This document shows positions 34,779-44,395 of a stretch of 64,000 nucleotides of DNA, piece after piece. Position 1 is the first letter of the stretch. Each line of letters begins with the position of its first letter. The stretch is from Actinomycetes bacterium (GTDB lineage: Bacteria; Actinomycetota; Actinomycetes; Streptosporangiales; Streptosporangiaceae): positions 248,001 through 312,000 of the forward strand of contig JAJYTD010000001.1 of the NCBI GenBank assembly GCA_021793235.1, given 5' to 3'. Below the pieces are notes generated by a model that was not told where the DNA came from, ran no database searches, and saw only the letters and a program-made list of their open reading frames with translations. The position numbers and the translations under genes were made by a program.

Positions 34779-37181
34779 TCAGCATGCCACGCCGGGGGGA
34801 CGGTTGCGCACCGGCGGGTGTCGGCGCCGGGGGCCGCGGACGGTGGCGGAGGGGCCGTTCGGACCAGGGCTGACCGCGACATCGCCGTGCAGGTCGGTGC
34901 GGTAGTTCGCGGTGGTCAGGGATTCCAGCAGCGCCCACGTCTGTGGGGCGGGATGGCCGTAGGGGTTGTCGGCGCCCACAGAAGTCAGGGTGATGCGCGG
35001 CCGCGTCGCGGCGAGAAAGGCGGATTCCTGGGTCCCCGCGCCGTGGTGCGGTGTCTTCAGAACGTCCACGCCGCGGATCGCGTGCGAGTTGAGCAGCGCC
35101 CGTTGCGCGGACTCCTCGATGTCACCGGTGAGGAGAACGGTCATCGGCGACCCAACCGAGCCGGACGGGGGCGTCCAGCGCGCCAGCAGCACGATACTGG
35201 CGTCGTTGCCCTCCGGGTGCGCGCCTGGGCGGGGCCACAGCACGTCGAAGGTCCACGGCGGGACCTCCCACCGCTGTCCGGCCTCAGCGGTGTGCACAGG
35301 GACCGCCGCGTCATCCAGGGCCCGTGCGGTGTCGGGCGAGTCGTAGCCGTCCGGGACCAGCGCGGTCCGCACATCCCGGTGGGACAGCACCCCTGATGTG
35401 CCGCCATCGTGGTCGGCGTCACCATGGGTCAGTACCAGCAGGGCGATCTCGCGTACCCCCAGATCGGTCAGGCAGCGGTCGACCGCGATCGGGTCGAGCC
35501 CGGTATCGACCAGCACGGCGCGGCCATCGCCGGCGGACAGCGCGAGGGCGTCGCCCTGGCCGATGTCGCAGGCGACCAGTGCCCAGCGGCCGGGAGGCCA
35601 GCCCGGGGCGGCGCAGTGTACGACGAGGCCGGCGGCTACCACCGCCGCGCCGAGCGAGAGCACAATCCGGCGAGGGCGCCCGCGGACGGCCAACAGCAGG
35701 ATCAGCAGGACGGCCAGGATCCCCGCACCGGCGAGATCGCCACGCCAGGGAACGGCTCCGTGGGGAACCCGCGCTCCGACCGCGGCGACCGCGCTCACCC
35801 AGATGACCACCGCTCCCGGTATCCAGACGAGGACGGCAGCCGCGGCCGGCCACACCAGCGCCAGTCCCGCGATGGCGAAACCGCCTGTGGTGGCGATCGG
35901 CATGAGGGGGGTGGCCACGACGTTTGCGGGCACCGCGATCCAACTGACCTCGGCTGACACCAGCACCAGCACCGGTGCGCAGGCGACGTGGGCGGCGAGC
36001 GACACGGCCACCGCCTCGGCCAGCCACCGCGGCAGCCGTGCCGACCAGCGGTCCCGCCAACCCGGGGCGAGCACCATGATCCCGCCGGTGGCGGACACGG
36101 ACAGGGCGAACCCGTAGGACCTGGCGAGGCCGGGATCGAACAGCAGCAGAGCGACCACGGCGGCCGCGAGGGCCGCGAATCCGGCGCGCTGCCGGCCCAG
36201 GGCCAGAGCAAGGAGGGCGATCCCGCCCATGAAGGCGGCACGGAGCACACTCGGTTCTGGCCGCGCCACCAGAACGAACACCGCGATCATGACGGCGCCC
36301 GCGCAGGTGGTGCCCCATGGCGGCCAGCGCGACCACCGGCCGATTCCCAAGGCGACACCGGTCAGCACCGAGAGGTTGGCGCCGGATACGGTCAGCAAAT
36401 GTGTCATACCGGTGTCCCGGAACGCCTCGGCGGTGGCACGGTCAAGACCGGAGACATCGCCCACGACCATCGCGGGAAGCAGGCCCCGCGCCGGTGCGGG
36501 GAGCGCGGCGGAGGCCTCCCGGAGCCGGGCGCGCACCATTCCGGCCCAGGCCTGAGAGGGGGGCGGCGGGGCCGTACGCTCCGGCGGTCCGCGCACCAGG
36601 ACCAGACCGCCGACCAGACCGCCGTCCCCGGCGGGGACCACCTTTCCCGACAGCCGGACCTCCTGCCCCGGAAGCAGCCCGCGCCAGCGCGGCCCCGAGG
36701 CCAGCACCACCACCGGCACACGTGAGCGGAACGGCACCCCGTCAACCTCGGCCCACTCGCTGCGGGCATCGATGACATACTCGGCGCGCCCCGGCAGTAG
36801 AGGCTTCGCGCGCGGGCGGGGATCACCCGTGATGACAACCGCCATCGTCGTCGGTGTCTCCTGTTCGGCGAGCGCTGCGACCGGACTGGACTCCACTGCC
36901 GCGAGCCGCCCGCCGGTGGCGAGGGCCCCGCCCGCCGCACATATCAGGACGGCGACCACCGGAACGGCCCAGGACTCATGGAACGGTGACCGCAGCACCG
37001 GTGCAAGCACAGCGGCTACGCCGACGAGCACGGCGCCGACCACAGCAGCCGTCCGGGCATCGGATCCCAGCAGCAGAGCGGTGCACAGCCATATGCCGAC
37101 CGCGGGCCCGAGCAGGCGCAGGTCAGCGGGATTGGCCGCCGGCGCGTCGGTGCCCAGCAGGAATGTGCTTACGGGGGTCAT
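34779..37181 (-). CDS. comEC: ComEC/Rec2 DNA-uptake channel protein
   Basis: 800-residue polytopic membrane protein of natural competence. It has N-terminal membrane helices, an OB-like DUF4131 segment (GDPRPRAKPLLPG), the Competence domain with LTVSGANLSVLTG and many helices, and a C-terminal metallo-beta-lactamase-like domain with THGDADHDGG and TPHHGAG motifs. In competent bacteria ComEC moves single-stranded DNA into the cytoplasm. No comEB or pilus genes are in the window and competence in this organism is not shown. The start overlaps the comEA stop by four bases (ATGA), so they are coupled. Confidence 0.92.
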   Translation of the reverse strand: MTPVSTFLLGTDAPAANPADLRLLGPAVGIWLCTALLLGSDARTAAVVGAVLVGVAAVLAPVLRSPFHESWAVPVVAVLICAAGGALATGGRLAAVESSPVAALAEQETPTTMAVVITGDPRPRAKPLLPGRAEYVIDARSEWAEVDGVPFRSRVPVVVLASGPRWRGLLPGQEVRLSGKVVPAGDGGLVGGLVLVRGPPERTAPPPPSQAWAGMVRARLREASAALPAPARGLLPAMVVGDVSGLDRATAEAFRDTGMTHLLTVSGANLSVLTGVALGIGRWSRWPPWGTTCAGAVMIAVFVLVARPEPSVLRAAFMGGIALLALALGRQRAGFAALAAAVVALLLFDPGLARSYGFALSVSATGGIMVLAPGWRDRWSARLPRWLAEAVAVSLAAHVACAPVLVLVSAEVSWIAVPANVVATPLMPIATTGGFAIAGLALVWPAAAAVLVWIPGAVVIWVSAVAAVGARVPHGAVPWRGDLAGAGILAVLLILLLAVRGRPRRIVLSLGAAVVAAGLVVHCAAPGWPPGRWALVACDIGQGDALALSAGDGRAVLVDTGLDPIAVDRCLTDLGVREIALLVLTHGDADHDGGTSGVLSHRDVRTALVPDGYDSPDTARALDDAAVPVHTAEAGQRWEVPPWTFDVLWPRPGAHPEGNDASIVLLARWTPPSGSVGSPMTVLLTGDIEESAQRALLNSHAIRGVDVLKTPHHGAGTQESAFLAATRPRITLTSVGADNPYGHPAPQTWALLESLTTANYRTDLHGDVAVSPGPNGPSATVRGPRRRHPPVRNRPPGVAC

Positions 37182-38221
37182 GCGGGGCCGCCGCCGACCT
37201 GGACAAGCGGGCTGAGTTCAGCAAAGCGCTTATCGCCGATGCCGCTGACCTCCTGCAGTTGCTCGACCGAAGCGAATCCGCCGTTCTGCGTGCGATAGTC
37301 GATGATGCGTTCGGCCAGGACCGGGCCGATCCCCGGTAATTCCTCCAGCTGCTCAGGGGAAGCGGTGTTGAGGTCGATGAGCGTGCCCGGCTGCCCGGAT
37401 CCCGGATCAGAAGCGGGGCCCGGTTCGGGAGCGGCGGGGACCTCAGGAGACGGGGTGATGCCGACCAGCACCTGTTCACCGTCGACCAACGGCCGGGCCA
37501 GGTTGAGCGTGCCGGTGTCTGCGTCGGGGCTGACGCCGCCCGCAGCGTCGATGGCATCGGCCACACGTGCTCCCGCGGGCAGGGTGACGACACCGGGGTC
37601 CTCGACGTCCCCGCCGACATGCACCGTTACCTCACCCGCGGGCGCGGACGGTGACACCGCCGCTCCGCTCGCCGACGGCGCCGGGCTGGTGTCGGCCAGC
37701 AGTTGCGGAGGAGGTTCGGGACTGGGGCGTGCTTGGAGCAGGAACCACGAGGTGGCGATCACCGCGACGACGCACAACCCGATGAGCGCATGCAGGCCGG
37801 CCCGGCTCAGTCGGGGCCGGTCGCCGCGGATCGCGGCGAACCGGGCGGCCAGAGCGGAGTACCACGGACGGTGCAGGAGGTCGTCGCCGATCTCGGTGTA
37901 GCCGCGGGGCACCGTGTTGTCCGGGGAGGTGCCGGATTCCCCGCCGTCCATGTGCGCGCGCCGGTGCCGGTCCGGGGCGGAAGTGCCGGAACCGGTGTCC
38001 TGGCCCGCGGACGGTTCGGCGGTGCGGTCCGATCCCATGGCATAGGGAGGCATGGGAATCTGCCCGATGAGTGGGGGGTCGGGCAGGGGGTCCTCCTCCC
38101 GCCGCGAGACGTCGGCATCCTCGCGCGCACCCGCAGCGGATTCCTCGGCTGCGGTGAGTGCGTGCAACCGCTGGAGAGCGGTGCTGTGGGACGGGCGGCG
38201 GGGCTGAGACGAAGACGGCAT
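37178..38221 (-). CDS. comEA: ComEA-type helix-hairpin-helix DNA-binding protein
   Basis: 347-residue membrane-anchored DNA receptor. The N-terminal ~150 residues are disordered and cytoplasmic (PQRPS, EEDPLPDPP), then one transmembrane helix (ALIGLCVVAVIATSWFLL), a Pro/Ala/Ser linker, an SLBB domain (VTVHVGGDVEDPGVVTLPAG) and paired helix-hairpin-helix motifs (LNTASPEQLEELPGIGPVLA and SVEQLQEVSGIGDKRFAELS). The start at 38221 is chosen because a TAGCGT box ends seven bases before it, suggesting a leaderless message; the frame extends nine codons further. First gene of comEA-comEC-holA. Confidence 0.88.
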   Translation of the reverse strand: MPSSSQPRRPSHSTALQRLHALTAAEESAAGAREDADVSRREEDPLPDPPLIGQIPMPPYAMGSDRTAEPSAGQDTGSGTSAPDRHRRAHMDGGESGTSPDNTVPRGYTEIGDDLLHRPWYSALAARFAAIRGDRPRLSRAGLHALIGLCVVAVIATSWFLLQARPSPEPPPQLLADTSPAPSASGAAVSPSAPAGEVTVHVGGDVEDPGVVTLPAGARVADAIDAAGGVSPDADTGTLNLARPLVDGEQVLVGITPSPEVPAAPEPGPASDPGSGQPGTLIDLNTASPEQLEELPGIGPVLAERIIDYRTQNGGFASVEQLQEVSGIGDKRFAELSPLVQVGGGPA

Positions 38222-38228
38222 GCGACCA

Positions 38229-38234
38229 ACGCTA
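38229..38234 (-). promoter_or_regulatory. -10 box of a leaderless promoter for comEA
   Basis: Minus-strand TAGCGT ends seven bases before the ATG at 38221; no ribosome binding site precedes that ATG. Confidence 0.45.
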
Positions 38235-38254
38235 GGAAGGCACGCCATAAGGTG

Positions 38255-39106
38255 TCAGCCGAGATCTCCCGGCTGTGGACAAGTCCGCGGGGTGTGGCAG
38301 GCGCTGTGCGGTCGGCTGTAGAGATCCGGGGGACGGTCAGGGCGCAGCGATGTGTCGACCCCCGGAGACCACAGTGCCCACGGTGCGGCCGCGGAGCCGA
38401 TGGGGACGCCCGCCGCGTCCACCAGCTCGCCCTCGTAGCTGGTGAGGTCGGCGGAGTACAGCTCCCACTGCTGGTGGAGGATGCGGATCCACCGGGTGCC
38501 GCCGGTGTGGTGCGCGTGCAGTCCCCACCGTGCGGTGACGAACCGCTGGGCGGGGCAGGGGACACGGATCCGACCCCCCACACGAATACGGAAGCGCACC
38601 CCGGCGCCCGCCATGGGGCAGCGCCGCTGTACCGCATACCCCCGCCTGCCGTCCGCGTCGCGACCGAGGGACACGTCCGACCACATGTAGGGCAGCCGGA
38701 CCAGGAGGCGGGCGGCCAGGACGTTGTGCAGCGAGTCCGCGTCCATGGACAGGAACACGACACCTTGGCGCCCCTGGCGGTCGACAGAGTACAGCCGCAC
38801 GTTCACCTCGTTGAACGCCCCGACAGGCAGGAATCCGGCTACACGCGTGGCCGTCGCCTGGAACGCCACGACACCGACGTAGGTGACGCCGCCGAGTACA
38901 TCCGGCCACGTACCCTCAGGCAGCAGCGGGGCGACGTGTTCGGGGGCCGCGGGCCAGTGCAGGAACGCGACATCGCGCCACTTCTGTGTGAGGAATGGGG
39001 CCCCCGGAAGCGGGGGTGCCGCGGCGGGCGGCGGCCGACCGGCCGCTCTCCACGGGCGGTGCGGGTCCGCGGCGGCCTTCCCGGGATCGGGATCAATCGG
39101 AGGCAT
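38255..39106 (-). CDS. DUF2071 (YqjF-like) protein
   Basis: 283-residue protein of the DUF2071/YqjF family: LTQKWRDVAFLHWPAAPEHV, then LLPEGTWPDVLGGVTYVGVV and GAFNEVNVRLYSVDRQG are the conserved blocks. Function is not established; the fold resembles acetoacetate decarboxylase. The first 45 residues are proline-rich and variable. The ATG at 39106 overlaps the upstream gene by 14 bases, so translation is probably coupled; there is no separate ribosome binding site. The stop lies 34 bases before comEA, the next gene on the same strand. Confidence 0.8.
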   Translation of the reverse strand: MPPIDPDPGKAAADPHRPWRAAGRPPPAAAPPLPGAPFLTQKWRDVAFLHWPAAPEHVAPLLPEGTWPDVLGGVTYVGVVAFQATATRVAGFLPVGAFNEVNVRLYSVDRQGRQGVVFLSMDADSLHNVLAARLLVRLPYMWSDVSLGRDADGRRGYAVQRRCPMAGAGVRFRIRVGGRIRVPCPAQRFVTARWGLHAHHTGGTRWIRILHQQWELYSADLTSYEGELVDAAGVPIGSAAAPWALWSPGVDTSLRPDRPPDLYSRPHSACHTPRTCPQPGDLG

Positions 39107-39572
39107 CAGCTTCGACCACGGGGCGTCGACCGCGCAGCACACGCAGCGTACCCGCCAGCACCATCCCGTAGACCACGTGCGCGGCGGCCATCGTCCAGGC
39201 CCGCCCCGGCGCGTCCCGATGCGCCGGGGGCTGCGCTCCGATCACCGGCGCCCACCCCTCATAGCCGGCCAGCCACACGGCCAGGCCATAGAGGGCCCCG
39301 CTGATTCGGCGGGGCCGCCGCTGACCGGTGAGGAGCCCGAACACCGCGCCCGCGCTCATACCGATGCCCAGGTGTACGGCCGTGGTCGCAGCGTCCTCCC
39401 CGCGGCGCGGCCGTGAGGGGAAGCCGCTCGGGAGGAGTGTGCGGGTGATGAGCTTCGGCGGGTGCCGTCCTATCGTGCCGGACCGGCGGCCCACCTCCAC
39501 GAACGCCGACATCGCCACTGTCGCGGCGGCGCCGGCGATCGCCCCCTGCAATGCGGATCGCACTGGTCGCAT
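39093..39572 (-). CDS. Small membrane protein, DUF1440-like
   Basis: 159-residue membrane protein with about four hydrophobic helices (GAIAGAAATVAMSAFVEVGR, HLGIGMSAGAVFGLLTG, ALYGLAVWLAGYEGWAPVIG, AAHVVYGMVLAGTLRVL). It resembles DUF1440/YagU-type inner-membrane proteins; no function is known. AAGGG lies six bases before the ATG. It overlaps the DUF2071 gene by 14 bases, so the two form a small coupled pair of unknown purpose between rpsT and the com operon. Confidence 0.65.
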   Translation of the reverse strand: MRPVRSALQGAIAGAAATVAMSAFVEVGRRSGTIGRHPPKLITRTLLPSGFPSRPRRGEDAATTAVHLGIGMSAGAVFGLLTGQRRPRRISGALYGLAVWLAGYEGWAPVIGAQPPAHRDAPGRAWTMAAAHVVYGMVLAGTLRVLRGRRPVVEADASD

Positions 39573-39709
39573 GGGCTGCCCTTCGTCAGGAGGGACGGAG
39601 TCGTCGACGGGCCGCCTACCGCACCATCCTCAGGTCAAACCCTGGTGTGCCCCAGAAGGGGCGCACAGCACCCCCGTCCTCCTGCCGTCGCGGCCCGGGC
39701 AGGGCAGCA

Positions 39710-39766
39710 CGAAGCCTCCGGTGGCAATGGCCGACATGGGAGTCGACACATGCGCCGGAGGCTTCG
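39710..39766 (-). terminator. Long hairpin downstream of rpsT
   Basis: CGAAGCCTCCGG at 39710-39721 pairs exactly with 39755-39766 across a 33-base loop. It begins 66 bases past the rpsT stop in the direction of transcription. The long loop is unusual for a terminator, so a structured RNA element is an alternative. Confidence 0.55.
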
Positions 39767-39832
39767 TTCATGTTCTGGCCGGCGCGCCGGGACCGTTCCG
39801 ACGTCGGCCGCCCTCACCTCGGAGGTTTGCTC

Positions 39833-40105
39833 CTAGGCGGCTTTCTGCACCTGGTCCAAGCGCTTGGCGATGGCGCTCTTGCGGTTGGCCGCCTGGTTCT
39901 TGTGGATAACGCCCTTGCTCACGGCCTTGTCCAACTGCCGCGCGGCGGTGCGCTGCAGCACAACGGCCTGCTCGACGTTTCCAGCTTCGGCCGCCTCGCG
40001 GAACTTGCGGATCGCCGTCTTCAGGGACGAGCGCACCGCCTGGTTGCGCATGCGGCGCTTCTCGTTCTGCCGGTTGCGCTTTTCCTGCGACTTGATGTTC
40101 GCCAT
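39833..40105 (-). CDS. rpsT: 30S ribosomal protein S20
   Basis: 90-residue basic, three-helix ribosomal protein that binds 16S rRNA. The start [20 protein letters not shown] and the central [15 protein letters not shown] are diagnostic. It is the usual actinobacterial neighbour of holA and lepA. The 228 bases upstream contain no gene; they hold an inverted repeat at 40240-40265 that could lie in its leader. In E. coli S20 controls its own translation; whether this happens here is not known. Confidence 0.97.
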   Translation of the reverse strand: MANIKSQEKRNRQNEKRRMRNQAVRSSLKTAIRKFREAAEAGNVEQAVVLQRTAARQLDKAVSKGVIHKNQAANRKSAIAKRLDQVQKAA

Positions 40106-40239
40106 GCGAAAACGTGCTCCAGTTACTTCTGAATCAGTGCGTCGACGACGCGGGCCGTGCGCCGCGGGCAGCCGATCCGCGGGAGGGCCCGAGCGTGCCG
40201 ACGCCGGGTGTGAGAGACCAAGGGCTCAAAAACCGAACG

Positions 40240-40265
40240 TGGAACGTCCGAGACACGGACTTCCA
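40240..40265 (-). promoter_or_regulatory. Inverted repeat in the rpsT upstream region
   Basis: TGGAACGTCCG at 40240-40250 pairs with CGGACTTCCA at 40256-40265 with one bulged base and a five-base loop. ATTATG at 40265-40270 (CATAAT on the minus strand) could be the rpsT -10 box, which would put the hairpin at the 5' end of the message. Confidence 0.4.
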
Positions 40266-40333
40266 TTATGCATCCGGCCGAGGAGTGCTTGTGCCGTCGC
40301 GGTAGGGGGGCGGGGTTCCTCGGCGGCTGCGGG

Positions 40334-41338
40334 TCAGTCGCCGTCCTTGCCGCCGGGCCGCACCCAGCCGCGCTGGTAAGCCTCCCACTGCTCGTCTGTG
40401 GCCGTGAAGTCGACGTAGACGGCCGTGCCGAACCGCTCCCGGCGTTCCGGCTCATCGGACAGCCCGAGGCGGATGGCCCGGGTCGCGACCTCGGGAACCT
40501 CCGCGTCCGGATCCCGTGTCGCGTGGTCGTCGGGGTAGGCGGGGACCCCCATGAACACCTGCACATCCTCTGGTACGGCGTCGAGCACCGACCTCGTCTG
40601 CCGGGCCACGAACCCGCCGTACAGGCCTTTCGTGGGCATGGCCGTGTCATAGGACATGACGGCCACCTGGTCGACCAGTTCGGCCACACGCCCCAGATAG
40701 CCGGAAGACCAGTACTTGGGCGCGCCGATCAGGGTGAGCGGGAAGGCCAGACCGCCTAGCGGTTCGATCTGCGGTACGGCGGTGGACAGCAGCGCGTCAT
40801 CGGGGAGCGCCTCGCGAGTCTCCTCTAGCAGGGAGATCAGTCCGGGGTCGTTGTTGGGGACCGGTTCGAAGTTGTAGTGCACCCCGTCGAACCCGGCCGC
40901 CGCGACGTCACTCGCGCCTTCGACGACGCGTTCCCGGCTCGCCTCGTCGGACAGGTCCAGTTCCCCGGCCTCGACGCGCTGACCGACCCAGGCCGACACC
41001 CGCACATCGGGCAGTTCGTCGCGGAACATCCGGAGGAACTCGTCGGCCTCGGCGTACTTCGACGCCTTCAACGTCCCGTCGAGCTCCAGCGGGCCGACAT
41101 GTACGTACACGTCGCTGATCTCGCCGGAAATGATGCGGGGAGCCAGTTCTGCCAGTTCGTCGGCACCGTTGCGGCCGTCCACCCACGCGTGGCCCATCCA
41201 CAGGGCGTTGGTGCCGTTGGAGACCGCCCATGGTCGCGGATCACCGGTGTACTGCAGGCGCAGCAGCACGGCCCCTGCCGCCGCGACCACAAGGAGCGCC
41301 GCAAGACCTGCGAAGACGCGTTTCAGTAGCCATTTCAC
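40334..41338 (-). CDS. Membrane-anchored GH18-like (TIM-barrel) protein of unknown function
   Basis: 334-residue protein with an N-terminal signal anchor (LLKRVFAGLAALLVVAAAGAV) and an extracytoplasmic domain resembling glycoside hydrolase family 18. The strand-4 motif reads GFDGVHYNFEPV, where chitinases have DxxDxDxE: the final Glu is kept, but the other acids are replaced (His, Asn). Further barrel strands are seen in DVRVSAWVGQRV, QVAVMSYDTAMPT and DVQVFMGVPAYP. Enzymatic activity is therefore doubtful; sugar binding is possible. The GTG at 41338 has CTGGAG six bases upstream. Divergent from lepA. Confidence 0.65.
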   Translation of the reverse strand: MKWLLKRVFAGLAALLVVAAAGAVLLRLQYTGDPRPWAVSNGTNALWMGHAWVDGRNGADELAELAPRIISGEISDVYVHVGPLELDGTLKASKYAEADEFLRMFRDELPDVRVSAWVGQRVEAGELDLSDEASRERVVEGASDVAAAGFDGVHYNFEPVPNNDPGLISLLEETREALPDDALLSTAVPQIEPLGGLAFPLTLIGAPKYWSSGYLGRVAELVDQVAVMSYDTAMPTKGLYGGFVARQTRSVLDAVPEDVQVFMGVPAYPDDHATRDPDAEVPEVATRAIRLGLSDEPERRERFGTAVYVDFTATDEQWEAYQRGWVRPGGKDGD

Positions 41339-41505
41339 AGTTGTCTCCAGCTCCGCCGCCGTCGCATAACCTGATACCTGCCGCGTGTCCCATTCTCTAC
41401 CGTGGCGGCGCCGCTGCGGGGGACATGGGATCATGGAAGGCAATGCCCGCCGCCCGCGTCGCGGCCGCGCCCCCTGCCATCTGAGAGAAACGTGAACGGA
41501 GCACG

Positions 41506-43347
41506 GTGCCACAGCCGAACCGGACCGATCCCGCGCTGATCCGAAACTTCTGCATCATCGCGCACATCGACCATGGCAAGTCGACACTGGCCGACCGCAT
41601 GCTTCAGTTGACCGGGATCGTCGAAGACCGGCAGATGCGGGCACAGTACCTCGACCGGATGGACATCGAGCGTGAGCGCGGCATCACCATCAAATCGCAG
41701 GCGGTGCGGTTGCCGTTCACGGCGCTCGACGACCGGACCTACGTCCTCAACCTCATCGACACACCCGGCCACGTCGACTTCAGCTACGAGGTCTCGCGAT
41801 CGCTGGCTGCGTGTGAGGGCGCCATCCTGCTGGTCGACGCAGCCCAGGGGATCGAGGCGCAGACGCTGGCCAACCTCTACCTCGCACTGGAGAACGACCT
41901 CGCGATCATCCCGGTGCTCAACAAGATCGACCTTCCCGCGGCCCAGCCCGAGAAGTACGCCGCCGAGCTCGCGGGCATCATCGGCTGTGAGCCTTCCGAC
42001 GTCCTCAGGGTCAGCGCCAAGACGGGCGCCGGTGTCGAGGAGCTGCTCAACGAGGTCGTGCGGCAGGTCCCGCCTCCCGTCGGCGACGCCGACGCCCCCG
42101 CTCGCGCGATGATCTTCGACTCGGTCTATGACACCTACCGCGGTGTCGTGACCTATGTGCGGGTCGTCGACGGCTCGCTGAGCACTCGGGAACGCATCCA
42201 GATGATGTCGACCGGCGCGACCCACGAGATGCTGGAAGTCGGCGTGATCTCTCCGGAGCCGACCAAGGTCGAGGGCCTGGGGGTAGGCGAGGTCGGCTTT
42301 CTCATCACCGGTGTGAAGGACGTCCGGCAGTCGCGGGTCGGCGACACCGTGACCTCGGCGAATCGTGGCGCCGGCGAGATGCTGCCCGGGTATCGAGACC
42401 CCAAGCCCATGGTGTTCTCCGGGCTGTACCCGATCGATGGCACCGACTACCCGGTGCTGCGCGATGCCCTGGACAAGCTCCAGCTCAACGATGCCGCCTT
42501 GGTGTTCGAGCCGGAGACGTCGGCCGCCCTGGGCTTCGGTTTCCGCTGCGGCTTCCTCGGCCTGCTGCACCTGGAGATCACGCGCGCGCGGCTGGAGCGC
42601 GAGTTCAACCTCGACCTGATCTCCACCGCGCCCAATGTGGTCTACCAGGTGATCATGGAGGACGGCATCGAGCACACGGTGACCAACCCCAGCGAATTCC
42701 CCGAGGGAAAGATCGCCGAGATCCACGAACCGATCGTCAAGGCGACCCTGTTGGCTCCCTCCGACTTCGTCGGACCGATCATGGAGCTATGCCAAGCCCG
42801 GCGCGGCTCGCTGCAGGGTATGGATTACCTGTCCGAGGATCGCGTGGAGATGCGCTACACGCTTCCGCTCGCCGAGATCGTGTTCGACTTCTTCGACCAG
42901 CTCAAATCGCGCACCAAGGGGTATGCGTCGCTGGACTACGAGCCTTCGGGCGAGCAGGTCTCCGACCTGGTGAAGGTCGACATCCTGCTGCAGGGCGAGA
43001 CGGTCGATGCCTTCTCCGCGATCGTGCACAAGGACAAGGCGTACTCCTACGGTGTGGAGATGACCAAGAAGCTGCGTGAGCTTATTCCGCGCCAGCAGTT
43101 CGAGGTTCCGGTCCAGGCGGCCATCGGCTCCCGGATCATCGCTCGCGAGAACATCCGCGCGATCCGCAAGGACGTGCTCTCCAAGTGCTACGGCGGTGAC
43201 ATCAGCCGCAAACGCAAGCTGCTGGAGAGGCAGAAGGAGGGCAAGAAGCGGATGAAGATGGTGGGCCGTGTGGAGGTTCCGCAGGAAGCGTTCATCACCG
43301 CCCTGTCCACCGAAGAGAGCAGCGATAAGGAGACCAAGAAGAAGTAG
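41506..43347 (+). CDS. lepA: Elongation factor 4 (LepA)
   Basis: 613-residue translational GTPase, back-translocation/initiation factor EF4. G1 is [10 protein letters not shown]2 region [11 protein letters not shown]3 [11 protein letters not shown] and G4 NKIDLP; the LepA-specific C-terminal domain is present ([20 protein letters not shown], then [20 protein letters not shown]). Start is a GTG with GGAG about six bases upstream. Length is the family norm. It is monocistronic here, divergent from the GH18-like gene. Weak pairing of CCACCG with CGGTGG after the stop might terminate it. Confidence 0.97.
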   Translation: MPQPNRTDPALIRNFCIIAHIDHGKSTLADRMLQLTGIVEDRQMRAQYLDRMDIERERGITIKSQAVRLPFTALDDRTYVLNLIDTPGHVDFSYEVSRSLAACEGAILLVDAAQGIEAQTLANLYLALENDLAIIPVLNKIDLPAAQPEKYAAELAGIIGCEPSDVLRVSAKTGAGVEELLNEVVRQVPPPVGDADAPARAMIFDSVYDTYRGVVTYVRVVDGSLSTRERIQMMSTGATHEMLEVGVISPEPTKVEGLGVGEVGFLITGVKDVRQSRVGDTVTSANRGAGEMLPGYRDPKPMVFSGLYPIDGTDYPVLRDALDKLQLNDAALVFEPETSAALGFGFRCGFLGLLHLEITRARLEREFNLDLISTAPNVVYQVIMEDGIEHTVTNPSEFPEGKIAEIHEPIVKATLLAPSDFVGPIMELCQARRGSLQGMDYLSEDRVEMRYTLPLAEIVFDFFDQLKSRTKGYASLDYEPSGEQVSDLVKVDILLQGETVDAFSAIVHKDKAYSYGVEMTKKLRELIPRQQFEVPVQAAIGSRIIARENIRAIRKDVLSKCYGGDISRKRKLLERQKEGKKRMKMVGRVEVPQEAFITALSTEESSDKETKKK

Positions 43348-43528
43348 ACCGAAGTCCACCGGCCACGGTCGGGCATCGGTGGGGCGGTTGATGCTCGGCT
43401 CCGTGTGTCCCTAAGATCGCGCTACGCGGTTCGCCTTTCCTGCCCTCCTTATATCTTTTATGAATAGGTTGATCCGCAGGCGCCCATCTTTTCTCCAGCA
43501 TGCCCGCTACCGGTGTAGAGGAGCACTC

Positions 43529-44089
43529 ATGGCTCGCCTGGCCCCCGTACCGCCGCTGCCGGAGGCGGCGATTCCGCCCGATCTCATGATCCCCGCCGGG
43601 TACGAGCACTATTTCAACCGCACCCCTGACCGCCGCTACTACACCCGCCGCAGCTACGAATTCCCGGGGGATCCGGTGTGCATGCCGCTGGTGCACGCCT
43701 TCCTCGACACCTGTGCGGCGGCGCGCGACGACGAGTACCGTTATGTCTTCGACCTGCTCGGCACCGAGCTGGCCACCAACGCCATCAAGCACTCCCGCTC
43801 CGGAGAGCCCGGCAACACGTTCACCCTCAAGGTCGAGCGTTCTGTCCATGGTCTGACGCTCACGTGTCGGGACGGCGGGGCCACGGACGGGGCGAGCCGC
43901 GATCCACAGGACCGCCACTTCCTATTCGCCGCGTCGTTTGCCGAACGGCTCACCGCCGACTCCGGGCGCGGCCTTGCCCTGGTGGACAGCCTCGCCACCG
44001 CCTGGGGCGACAACGGCCATCCCAGTCTCCGCCAGGTCTGGTTCTACCTCGCCTACGACCTCACCGACAGTTCCTGGCCCGCGGCCTGA
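43529..44089 (+). CDS. RsbW-like serine-kinase-type ATP-binding protein
   Basis: 186-residue GHKL ATPase of the single-domain anti-sigma/regulatory type common in actinomycetes. The N box is LLGTELATNAIKHS, G1 is CRDGGA and G2 is SGRGLALVDSLATAWG. Such proteins phosphorylate anti-anti-sigma factors or act as regulators; no partner gene is adjacent, so its target is unknown. GAGGAG lies five bases before the ATG. AT-rich sequence (TATATCTTTTATGAAT, about 43450-43465) upstream may be its promoter. It converges with the remnant of a sugar permease gene. Confidence 0.8.
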   Translation: MARLAPVPPLPEAAIPPDLMIPAGYEHYFNRTPDRRYYTRRSYEFPGDPVCMPLVHAFLDTCAAARDDEYRYVFDLLGTELATNAIKHSRSGEPGNTFTLKVERSVHGLTLTCRDGGATDGASRDPQDRHFLFAASFAERLTADSGRGLALVDSLATAWGDNGHPSLRQVWFYLAYDLTDSSWPAA

Positions 44090-44118
44090 CACCCTCGTTC
44101 TTCCCGGCGCAGCCGGAT

Positions 44119-44153
44119 GCGGCCGTGCCGGGGGAGGAACCCGGCACGGCCGC
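44119..44153. terminator. Terminator shared by the RsbW-like gene and the permease remnant
   Basis: Perfect 14-bp inverted repeat (44119-44132 and 44140-44153), loop GGAGGAA. It lies 30 bases after the plus-strand stop and 15 bases after the stop of the minus-strand remnant, and probably was the original terminator of the lost transporter operon. Confidence 0.85.
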
Positions 44154-44167
44154 TAGATCGGCGTTGT

Positions 44168-44305
44168 TCAGCCCTTGACCGATCCGCTGGTCAGACCCTC
44201 CACGATGAAGCGCTGCAGGAACCAGGACACCGACAGCACCGGGATCGCCAGCACCGGGGTCACCAACGGGAGCATGATACGGAACCCGCGAGGACGCGAT
44301 CTCAT
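44168..44305 (-). pseudogene. Remnant of a MalG-type sugar ABC permease (45 codons)
   Basis: A 45-codon frame whose end, WFLQRFIVEGLTSGSVKG, is the characteristic C-terminus of carbohydrate ABC permeases of the MalG family, preceded by LPLVTPVLAIPVLS, which resembles the permease EAA-loop region. The first residues (MRSRPRGFRI) have the look of a signal-peptide start rather than of MalG. It has its own ribosome binding site (AGGGAG five bases before the ATG). Best explanation: an internal deletion joined the 5' end of a mal-type operon to the 3' end of its last gene, removing nearly all of malE, malF and malG. It is downstream of the alpha-glucosidase gene on the same strand. Confidence 0.7.
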
Positions 44306-44395
44306 GAATCTCCCTCTTCGGGGCCCACTGCCGTGGGCACCCCCACGCGGACACGGCTTGTCGAGAATGTGCGGTGGTGAAACGCGAGCAAGTTA

